Below are positions 56,487 through 62,599 of a stretch of DNA of 62,599 nt, one piece after another (position 1 is the first letter of the stretch; the number at the start of each line of letters is the position of its first letter). This stretch comes from an uncultured Adlercreutzia sp. GTDB lineage: Bacteria; Actinomycetota; Coriobacteriia; Coriobacteriales; Eggerthellaceae. The DNA is taken from assembly GCA_910585575.1 (NCBI GenBank), contig CAJUFS010000008.1, positions 1 through 62,599 on the forward strand. The letters are read 5' to 3'. A program made the translations under genes and the position numbers. The notes under the pieces were generated by a model. That model worked only from the letters and a program-made list of their open reading frames with translations. It had not been told where the DNA came from and did no database searches.

Positions 56487-58073
56487 ATGGATCCCGTGCT
56501 GATTGTCGTTATCGGCGTCGTCGTCGGCGTGGTCCTCGGTTTCATCGTCTCTCGTGTTATCTCCAACGCATCGGGCAAGAACGCCAGCCGTGAGGCCGAG
56601 GCTCTTGTCGAGGATGCGAAGAAGCAAGCAGAGACGCTGCGCCGTGAGGCTGCCGTAGAGGCGAAAGACCAGGCCCTGCGCTACAAGCAGGAAATGGAAG
56701 AAGAGAATAAAGAGCGCATGCGCGAAGTGCGCTCGGCCGAGAGCCGCGTGGCTCAACGCGAGGAAACCTTGTCCCAACGCGAAGAGTCCCTTGATCGCCG
56801 CGTCGAGTCTCTCGATGCTCGCGAACACCAGCTTTCCTCGCTCCAAGGTCAGGTTGAGCGTCGCGAGCGCGAGGTTGACGAGGCCGAGAACGCTATTGCC
56901 CGGCACCGCGAAGAGGCCCAGATCGAAATCAACCAGGCACTCGAGCGTGCCGCCGGCATGAGCCCCCAGGAGGCCAAAGAAGAGCTCCTCGAGACCATTC
57001 ACGACGAAGTGACCCGCGAGTCCGCCATCATCATTCGCGACGCCGAAACGCGCACGAAGGCCGAGGCCGATAAAAAGGCTCGCGAGATTCTCAGCCTCGC
57101 CATTCAGCGCGTGGCCGCTGACCATTCGGCTGAGAGCACGGTCTCTACCATTCATATTCCCTCCGACGATCTTAAAGGCCGTATCATCGGTCGCGAGGGC
57201 CGCAACATTCGCTCGTTCGAGCAGATGACGGGCACCAACCTCATCATCGACGACACCCCCGAGTGCGTCACCATCTCCTGCTTCGATCCGGTGCGCCGCG
57301 AAATCGGCCGTGTCACCATGGAGAACCTCATTGCCGATGGCCGTATTCACCCGGCACGCATCGAGGAGATTTACGAGAAGGCCGTGGCGCTGGTCAACCA
57401 GCGCGTCCAGGAAGCGGGTGAGCAAGCCTCGTTCGACACGGGCATCCACGATCTGCATCCCGAGCTCGTGCGCACCCTGGGCCGTCTGCGCTACCGCACC
57501 TCGTTCGGCCAGAACGTGCTCAACCACTCCCTCGAGGTTGCCTACCTTGCGGGGGTTATGGCTGCCGAGCTGGGGCTCGACCCCATTCCCGTGAAGCGCG
57601 CCGGCCTTCTGCACGACCTGGGCAAAGCCGTCGACCATGAGGTGGAGGGCAGCCACGCCGTCATCGGCGCCGACCTGGCCCGCCGCTTTGGCGAGCGTCC
57701 CGAAATCGTGCACGCCATCGAGGCCCACCACAACGACATCGAACCCAACTCGGTCATCGACGTGCTCATCCAGGCTGCCGACGCCGTTTCCGCGGCGCGC
57801 CCCGGCGCCCGCAAGGAAACCCTCGATGCCTACATCAAGCGCCTCGAGAAGCTCGAGGAAATCGCCAACTCCCACAAGGGCGTTGAGCGCACCTTCGCCA
57901 TCCAGGCCGGTCGTGAAGTGCGCGTCATGGTGGAGCCCGAAGTGGTCGACGAGGCCCAGTCGGTGGTCTTGGCCCACGATATCGCTCACCAAATTGAAAG
58001 CGAAATGCAGTATCCCGGCCAGGTCAAGGTTGTGGTCATCCGCGAGAGTCGCGCGGTGGACTACGCGAAGTAG
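56487..58073 (+). CDS. rny: Ribonuclease Y
   Basis: The 528-residue membrane-anchored endoribonuclease has an N-terminal helix ([18 protein letters not shown]), a long coiled coil (about 30-190, rich in E/R/Q/A), a KH domain ([20 protein letters not shown]) and an HD domain ([23 protein letters not shown]). It starts bulk mRNA decay. The Shine-Dalgarno AAAGGAGG at 56471-56478 is one of the strongest in the window. The GHKL ATPase gene begins four bases after the stop. Confidence 0.97.
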   Translation: MDPVLIVVIGVVVGVVLGFIVSRVISNASGKNASREAEALVEDAKKQAETLRREAAVEAKDQALRYKQEMEEENKERMREVRSAESRVAQREETLSQREESLDRRVESLDAREHQLSSLQGQVERREREVDEAENAIARHREEAQIEINQALERAAGMSPQEAKEELLETIHDEVTRESAIIIRDAETRTKAEADKKAREILSLAIQRVAADHSAESTVSTIHIPSDDLKGRIIGREGRNIRSFEQMTGTNLIIDDTPECVTISCFDPVRREIGRVTMENLIADGRIHPARIEEIYEKAVALVNQRVQEAGEQASFDTGIHDLHPELVRTLGRLRYRTSFGQNVLNHSLEVAYLAGVMAAELGLDPIPVKRAGLLHDLGKAVDHEVEGSHAVIGADLARRFGERPEIVHAIEAHHNDIEPNSVIDVLIQAADAVSAARPGARKETLDAYIKRLEKLEEIANSHKGVERTFAIQAGREVRVMVEPEVVDEAQSVVLAHDIAHQIESEMQYPGQVKVVVIRESRAVDYAK

Positions 58074-58076
58074 CCC

Positions 58077-59162
58077 ATGGACGATTCGTCGCTGGCCACC
58101 TTCATAGATACCGTATGCGGCGAGAGCCGTCTCCGAGTCGAAGCCGACCTCGGGGACGGCTTCGTTCGTTTGCGCAGCTCCGAGGCGGAGCGCCGCCAAG
58201 CTGCCCAAGATATTCGCAGCAGCGAGGACATCGTTATCGAGCTTTTGCGCAACGCTCGCGACGCCGGCGCCCGTCACATCTTCTTGGCCACGCAAAAGAA
58301 AGGGAGCGCTCGCACACTGACCATCATCGATGACGGCTGCGGCATTCCCGCTTCCCAGCATGAGCGCATCTTCGAGCCGCGCGTCACCTCGAAGCTCGAT
58401 ACGGCGCATATGGACAAATGGGGCATGCACGGCCGCGGCATGGCCCTTTACTCCATCGCCGTGAATGCCCACGTGGCACGGGTGCAGAATTCGTCCCAAG
58501 GCAACGGGGCCAGCATTTTCGTTGAAACCGACACCAACCAGCTCGGCGAGAAAACCGATCAGTCCACGTTTCCCCACTTCGAGGCAGGGGAGGGTGGCGT
58601 CTTCGCCATGCGCGGGCCGAAGAACATCGTGCGCACCGTGGCGGAGTTCGCCTTAGAGCATCGCCGCGATTGTCAGGTGTTCCTCGGTTCGCCCACGGAC
58701 ATCGCCGCGGCCTTAGTGGCCTTCGGCATGGCTGCCCTCTCGCCGGCTGCCCGGGCGTTCTGCCCCGATCCCGAGGAGCTTCCCCTCGTCAAGCGTCTGG
58801 CTGTAGCCAGCGACCCCGACCAGCTCAGCGCCTTATGCGCCTCTCTCGGCCTCGAGCTCTCTTCGCGCTCGGCGCGACGCATCATCGACGGTTCCATTCC
58901 CGCAGCGCAGCCCCTTGTTGAGCGCCTGCGCGCTGAAAGCTTTCCCGCAGCCCCCAGTAACCGAAAGGCACGCAAGGCCCCTCGAGGCGACCAGCGTGGA
59001 CTGCGCTTGGCCGATGAGGACATCGCCCTTATAAAAGACCAGGTACGCGCCGTTATGGCCGACATTGCCGAGCGCTACTACTTGGAAGGCACTGGCGACC
59101 CCGAGGTGTCAGCCGGCGCTGAGGCCATTCGCATCACCATCCCCCTGGAGAAGATGCGCTAG
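58077..59162 (+). CDS. GHKL-fold ATPase of unknown function
   Basis: The 361-residue protein has the Bergerat ATP-binding fold: N box ELLRNARDAGA (from Glu55), G1 DDGCGI (85-90) and G2 GRGMALYSI (from Gly119). The lid ends FEPRVTSKLD. It lacks a histidine-phosphotransfer, receiver or transmembrane domain, so it is not a sensor kinase, and it lacks the MutL and Hsp90 middle domains. The C-terminal half is helical and unrecognised. It is four bases after RNase Y and upstream of spoVS, suggesting a role tied to RNA decay or cell regulation. The function is unknown. Confidence 0.75.
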   Translation: MDDSSLATFIDTVCGESRLRVEADLGDGFVRLRSSEAERRQAAQDIRSSEDIVIELLRNARDAGARHIFLATQKKGSARTLTIIDDGCGIPASQHERIFEPRVTSKLDTAHMDKWGMHGRGMALYSIAVNAHVARVQNSSQGNGASIFVETDTNQLGEKTDQSTFPHFEAGEGGVFAMRGPKNIVRTVAEFALEHRRDCQVFLGSPTDIAAALVAFGMAALSPAARAFCPDPEELPLVKRLAVASDPDQLSALCASLGLELSSRSARRIIDGSIPAAQPLVERLRAESFPAAPSNRKARKAPRGDQRGLRLADEDIALIKDQVRAVMADIAERYYLEGTGDPEVSAGAEAIRITIPLEKMR

Positions 59163-59198
59163 GGGCGCCTCGAAGTTGCACCGCGAGCAGCGAACCGA

Positions 59199-59204
59199 TA
59201 GAAT
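59199..59204 (+). promoter_or_regulatory. Candidate -10 box for spoVS-miaB-miaA
   Basis: TAGAAT lies about 100 bases before the preferred spoVS start and directly before an in-frame ATG (59205). Transcription from it would begin near 59211, inside the longer reading, which favours the internal GTG 59301 as the true start. Confidence 0.4.
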
Positions 59205-59300
59205 ATGAACGCTGTCAATGATGAGGCCGTTGCCCCTGATTCGACAAAAACCCACTCTGAATCAAGCTTCAATACACTACCAATGACAAGGATCAGTGAC

Positions 59301-59627
59301 GTGTCTAGCACCACAGAAACCCGACCGGCTATCGGCTGCCTCAAGGTCTCCTCGAAATCATCTCCTGCCTCGGTAGCAGGCGCCATCGCCGGCATGATCA
59401 AGGATGGAGCCACCGTTGAAATTCAGGCGGTCGGCGCCGGCGCCGTCAATCAGGCCGTGAAGGCCGTGGCCATCTCGCGGGGCTTCCTGTCGCCAGTGGG
59501 TATTGAAATCTGCTGCATTCCCTCCTTTGCCGACATCGTCATCGATGGCGAATACCGTACCGCCATTCGCTTTGCCGTCGAGCCCAAAGGGGCGCCGGTA
59601 GCTGTCGCTGTCGAAGCAGCTCAGTAA
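59301..59627 (+). CDS. spoVS: SpoVS-family protein
   Basis: The core (CLKVSSKSSPASVAGAIAGM, EIQAVGAGAVNQAVKAVAIS, TAIRF) is an unmistakable SpoVS, an Alba-like fold protein that affects septation and spore coat in Bacillus but is also present in non-sporulating bacteria. GTG 59301 is preceded by AAGGA with 8-base spacing, giving 108 residues; ATG 59205 would add 32 low-complexity residues and has a -10-like TAGAAT directly in front. It precedes miaB, as in other genomes where spoVS follows rny. Confidence 0.88.
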   Translation: MSSTTETRPAIGCLKVSSKSSPASVAGAIAGMIKDGATVEIQAVGAGAVNQAVKAVAISRGFLSPVGIEICCIPSFADIVIDGEYRTAIRFAVEPKGAPVAVAVEAAQ

Positions 59628-59638
59628 CGGCGGCCGTT

Positions 59639-61003
59639 ATGAGCTCAGTATTCGAAGGAGCCACCTTCTGCATCCACACGTTCGGATGCCAAATGAACAA
59701 GCACGATTCTGAGCGCGTTGCCGGCATGCTGGAAGGGCTCGGGGCGCTGCCCGTCGACACTATCGAAGAGGCGGACATCGTCGCGTTCATGACCTGCTGC
59801 GTGCGCGAGGCCGCTGATACGCGCCTCTATGGCCAAGTGGCCTCTATGAAAAACATTCCCGTACGCGATGGCAGCTCCTTCTCTAAGCGCCTCATTGCCG
59901 TCGGTGGCTGCATCGGCCAACGCGACGGTGAGAAGCTCACCGAGCAGCTGCCGCATCTCGATGTGGTCTTCGGCACCCATAACCTTGGCTCTTTGCCAGG
60001 GCTGCTTACGGCTGCCGCCCAAGAAGGAGGCCATCGCGTCGAGGTGCTCGACGCCGCCGAGGATTTTTCCTCCTCGCTGCCCACTGACCGCGAGCAAGAC
60101 TGGGCCGCGTGGCTGCCTATCACCGTGGGATGCAACAACTTCTGCACCTACTGCATCGTTCCCTATGTGCGCGGGCGAGAGAAATCGCGCGCCCTGGAGG
60201 ACATCGCCCAGGAGGCTCAAAGCTACGTCGATGCGGGTGTGAAGGAGATCACTCTGCTTGGCCAGAACGTGAACTCCTACGGGCGCGATCTTTACGGTGC
60301 GCCGCGTTTTGCCGATGTGCTCGACGCCGTCGATGCAACCGGCATCGAGCGTTTGCGCTTCGCCACCAGCCATCCGAAGGATCTCACCGACGAGGTCATC
60401 GCACGGTTCGGCACCCTTCGATCGCTCATGCCCGCGCTTCATCTTCCCGTGCAATCGGGCTCGAATCGCATTTTGAAGGCCATGAACCGCCGCTATACAC
60501 GCGAGCATTACCTTGAGCTTATCGAGAAGCTGCGCGCCGTCGTTCCCGACATCGCCCTGTCCACCGACATCATTGTGGGCTTTCCCGGGGAAACCGAAGA
60601 GGACTTCATGGAAACCTATCGCCTGGTCGAGGAGGTAGGCTACCACCAAGTGTTCACGTTTATCTATTCGAAGCGCGAGGGCACACCGGCCGCCGAGATG
60701 GAAGACGACACTCCGCGCGAGGTCATTCAGGATCGCTTCGATCGCTTGGTCGACTTGGTGCAGCGCAAGGCTTTCGAGGCCAACCAGAGCGAGCAGGGGA
60801 GAACAGTGCCCGTGCTCGTGGAGGGCACTTCCAAGCGCGACGACGGCATTCTGGCGGGACGCAGCCCGAAAAACCAAACGGTGCACGCGCCGCTGCCCTT
60901 GGGCGTCGCCATCGATGACCTTATCGGCACGACGGTACCCGTGACCATCGACGAAGCACGCACTTGGTACCTGGCCGGCACGGTGGCCGATGAAAACGCT
61001 TAA
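59639..61003 (+). CDS. miaB: tRNA-2-methylthio-N6-dimethylallyladenosine synthase
   Basis: The 454-residue radical SAM enzyme has the N-terminal HTFGCQMNKHDS and TCCVREAA cysteines, the SAM cluster CNNFCTYCIVPYVRGREKSR and a TRAM end. The FGCQMN motif is diagnostic of MiaB. It thiomethylates i6A37 made by MiaA, whose gene overlaps it by 14 bases. Confidence 0.96.
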   Translation: MSSVFEGATFCIHTFGCQMNKHDSERVAGMLEGLGALPVDTIEEADIVAFMTCCVREAADTRLYGQVASMKNIPVRDGSSFSKRLIAVGGCIGQRDGEKLTEQLPHLDVVFGTHNLGSLPGLLTAAAQEGGHRVEVLDAAEDFSSSLPTDREQDWAAWLPITVGCNNFCTYCIVPYVRGREKSRALEDIAQEAQSYVDAGVKEITLLGQNVNSYGRDLYGAPRFADVLDAVDATGIERLRFATSHPKDLTDEVIARFGTLRSLMPALHLPVQSGSNRILKAMNRRYTREHYLELIEKLRAVVPDIALSTDIIVGFPGETEEDFMETYRLVEEVGYHQVFTFIYSKREGTPAAEMEDDTPREVIQDRFDRLVDLVQRKAFEANQSEQGRTVPVLVEGTSKRDDGILAGRSPKNQTVHAPLPLGVAIDDLIGTTVPVTIDEARTWYLAGTVADENA

Positions 61004-61937
61004 GACGCCTGTTATCGCCCTTGTCGGTCCCACGGCCAGCGGCAAGACCGACGTGGCCCAGCAGGTGGCCCTTGCGCTAGACGGCGCCGTGATCAGTGCT
61101 GACTCCATGCAACTCTATCGCGGCATGGACATCGGCACCGGTAAGCTCCCCGTCCGCGAGCGCCTTGTGCCGCACTACGGCTTCGACCTGCGCAACCCCG
61201 GAGAACCCTATAGCGCCGCGCTCTTTCAAGAGTACGGTCGCACCTGCATTGAAAAGCTCGACGATCAGGGAACCCCGGCTGTCCTGTGCGGCGGCACCGG
61301 GCTCTATGTGCGCGCCGTTATCGACGATTACCAATTTCCCACTGGCGATCAGGTGGCCAATCCGGTGCGCGATCGCTATACCGCCTACGCCGCGACCCAC
61401 GGCAACGAGGCCCTGTGGCGCCTCCTGCAGGAACGCGACCCGGAAAGCGCCGCGGTAGTGCATCCCAACAACGTGCGCCGCGTAGTGCGCGCCTTCGAGC
61501 TGCTGGAAGAGGGGGGCTCCTACGCGCGGCAAAAGGAGCAGCTGTCCCATATTCCGTCCTATCTTCCCTCGGTGCAGTTCGGACTAGCGGTTGATCCCGC
61601 TATCCTCAATGAGCGCATCAACCGCCGCGTCGACGCCATGATGGAGCAAGGTTTGCTCAACGAGGTCAAGGGGCTGTTAGCAGACGGCTTTCGCCAAGGA
61701 GTCACGGCGCCCCAGGCCATCGGCTACAAGGAGATTGTCGAAGCGCTTGAAGGGCGCTGCACGCTGGACGAAGCCGTTGAGAGCATCAAGCAAGCCACAC
61801 GCCGCTACGCAAAGCGCCAACGCACCTGGTTCCGACGAGATAGCCGAATACACTGGATCGACGCCGATGATGGAGACATCCAGCGCATGAGCCGGGAAAT
61901 CCTCGCGCAGCTCGATAGGTCAGCGCTTCCCGTATGA
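60990..61937 (+). CDS. miaA: tRNA dimethylallyltransferase
   Basis: The 315-residue enzyme has P-loop LVGPTASGKT (11-20), SADSMQLYRGMDIGTGK, the substrate region GGTGLYVRAV and QATRRYAKRQRTWFRRD. It adds the isopentenyl group to A37, the substrate for MiaB. Overlap with miaB makes the two co-translated. Confidence 0.96.
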   Translation: MKTLKTPVIALVGPTASGKTDVAQQVALALDGAVISADSMQLYRGMDIGTGKLPVRERLVPHYGFDLRNPGEPYSAALFQEYGRTCIEKLDDQGTPAVLCGGTGLYVRAVIDDYQFPTGDQVANPVRDRYTAYAATHGNEALWRLLQERDPESAAVVHPNNVRRVVRAFELLEEGGSYARQKEQLSHIPSYLPSVQFGLAVDPAILNERINRRVDAMMEQGLLNEVKGLLADGFRQGVTAPQAIGYKEIVEALEGRCTLDEAVESIKQATRRYAKRQRTWFRRDSRIHWIDADDGDIQRMSREILAQLDRSALPV

Positions 61938-61966
61938 GAGAACTGGCCTTTTCCGCGGGTTGTGCT

Positions 61967-61972
61967 ATTATA
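61967..61972 (+). promoter_or_regulatory. Candidate -10 box for hflX
   Basis: TATTAT in the miaA-hflX gap would start RNA near 61979 and give a leader of about 115 bases that contains the short ORF and hairpin below. No clear -35 is seen. Confidence 0.4.
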
Positions 61973-62015
61973 CGGAACACTTGTCCCGCACCCTTTTGGT
62001 GCCGATCGAGGAGTG

Positions 62016-62033
62016 ATGCCCATGCGCCTGTAA
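62016..62033 (+). CDS. Possible leader peptide (MPMRL) upstream of hflX
   Basis: GAGGAG (62008-62013) precedes ATG 62016 and, with better spacing, the in-frame ATG 62022. Both reach TAA 62031-62033, giving MPMRL or MRL. The stop overlaps the left arm of the following hairpin. Macrolide-dependent arrest at Met-Arg-Leu is known from the ErmD leader, and HflX acts on antibiotic-stalled ribosomes, so an inducible leader is possible. Such a short ORF can also occur by chance. Confidence 0.35.
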   Translation: MPMRL

Positions 62034-62074
62034 CGACTTTCACCAACCGCTTCATTTGGTATTCCCGTCGTTAC
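62030..62074 (+). promoter_or_regulatory. Nested hairpin in the hflX leader
   Basis: GTAACGAC (62030-62037) pairs with GTCGTTAC (62067-62074), enclosing an inner stem ACCAA/TTGGT. It ends six bases before the hflX Shine-Dalgarno AGGAG (62081-62085). Its left arm contains the stop codon of the upstream short ORF, so a paused ribosome would open it. No T run follows. Confidence 0.5.
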
Positions 62075-62093
62075 AAGAGAAGGAGCATGGACT

Positions 62094-62599
62094 ATGACTG
62101 AATACTCTTCCGTTATTCAAAAAGGACCGGCCACTCTGGCCGAAGAGCGCCGCGAGCGCGCTGTGCTGGTGGGCGTGGATCGTCCGGGTCTTGAATGGCC
62201 CCTGGGCTCATCCATGGCCGAGCTCGAGCGTCTTGCCGACACCGCCGGCGCCGATACGGTGGCCTTCACGACGCAAAAGCTCGACGCTCCCAATCCCCGT
62301 ACGTTCGTAGGTTCGGGCAAGGCCGAGGAAATTGCCGAATTGGCTCGTGCCCACGAGGCCGATCTCGTCGTTTTCGACGATGAGCTCACGCCGTCCCAGC
62401 AGGCCAACCTTGAGAAAATCATGGACAAGTCAGTGAAGGTCATTGACCGCACCGCCCTCATCCTCGACATCTTCGCCCTGCACGCCACCTCGAAAGAGGG
62501 TCGTCTGCAGGTGCGCCTGGCCCAGAACCAGTACCTGTACCCCCGCCTGCGCGGCATGTGGGCCCACTTGGCCTCGAACCGCATGGGCGGTGGCGTCGG
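62094..62599 (+). CDS. hflX: GTPase HflX (N-terminal part, cut by window end)
   Basis: The frame is open to the window edge (168 complete codons). It matches the HflX N-terminal domain: FVGSGKAEEIAELA, VVFDDELTPSQQANLEKIMD, VIDRTALILDIFALHATSKE, GRLQVRLAQNQYLYPRL. The GTPase domain lies beyond. HflX splits stalled 70S ribosomes after stress and contributes to macrolide/lincosamide tolerance in some Gram-positives. ATG 62094 with AGGAG eight bases upstream is chosen; ATG 62087 gives only four codons. It follows miaA, an order like E. coli miaA-hfq-hflX without hfq. Confidence 0.93.
   Translation, partial: MTEYSSVIQKGPATLAEERRERAVLVGVDRPGLEWPLGSSMAELERLADTAGADTVAFTTQKLDAPNPRTFVGSGKAEEIAELARAHEADLVVFDDELTPSQQANLEKIMDKSVKVIDRTALILDIFALHATSKEGRLQVRLAQNQYLYPRLRGMWAHLASNRMGGGV

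Noticed and set aside
56445-58577. 710-residue minus-strand frame across rny and the GHKL gene
   Set aside because: It spans two well-supported genes, has no recognisable domain and no ribosome-binding site; it is a GC-bias artefact.
62087-62101. ATG GAC TAT GAC TGA just before hflX
   Set aside because: It starts one base after the Shine-Dalgarno and overlaps the real start; the spacing favours ATG 62094.

Overview
This is a high-GC, gene-dense chromosomal window carrying almost only core genes. It most resembles an anaerobic Coriobacteriia/Eggerthellaceae actinobacterium. The supporting signs are actinobacterial mIHF next to gmk and rpoZ, SpoVS and RNase Y in a high-GC genome, a Tat-exported FAD reductase divergent from a 12-helix membrane LuxR regulator, and separate pyrK/pyrD. 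The assignment comes from reading gene content and is not a database result. I saw no rRNA, tRNA, CRISPR, prophage or transposase gene.

Layout: (1) 1-3071, end of a metal-chelate or corrinoid ABC uptake operon (binding-protein tail, two FecCD permeases, ATPase). (2) 3236-10463, pyrimidine operon carA-carB-pyrK-pyrD-pyrF behind a PyrR-type RNA hairpin and terminator. (3) 10590-13008, mihF-gmk-rpoZ-thiI. (4) 13175-17349, comEA-comEC-holA. (5) 17336-19123, minus-strand MBL hydrolase and rpsT, then lepA on plus. (6) 21535-29704, a flavoprotein, two tiny membrane proteins, dus, hemW, hrcA-dnaJ-rsmE-mtaB. (7) 29958-33532, Tat flavin reductase and its divergent LuxR regulator. (8) 33640-39709, phoH-ybeY-dgkA-era-PASTA protein-recO. 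(9) 40168-42852, rpsO-pnp. (10) 42921-49873, dapB, dapA, RNase J, ftsK. (11) 49915-56235, RodZ-like protein, yajQ, rimO, pgsA-pncC fusion, recA, recX. (12) 56487-62599, RNase Y, a GHKL ATPase, spoVS, miaB, miaA and the start of hflX.

Most genes work in translation and RNA turnover: S20, S15, LepA, RsmE, Era, YbeY, MtaB, RimO, MiaB, MiaA, Dus, ThiI, PNPase, RNase J, RNase Y and HflX. DNA maintenance (HolA, RecO, RecA, RecX, FtsK, ComEA/EC), pyrimidine and lysine/peptidoglycan precursor synthesis, and envelope functions make up most of the rest.

The least explained material is intergenic. Element A occurs twice (21277-21423, 39769-39905): a 137-147 bp imperfect inverted repeat with a third internal copy of its arm motif. 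Element B occurs three times (24840-24992, 43769-43922, 43955-44111): long inverted arms around a shared core whose small hairpin shows compensatory base changes. Two B copies sit in opposite orientation inside a 400-bp compound palindrome before dapA. A third palindrome lies at 23579-23678. Other leads are a short upstream ORF ending Met-Arg-Leu-stop before hflX, terminator-type hairpins before three RNA-degradation genes, the PgsA-PncC fusion, the extended S20 protein, and a GHKL ATPase of unknown role between RNase Y and SpoVS.
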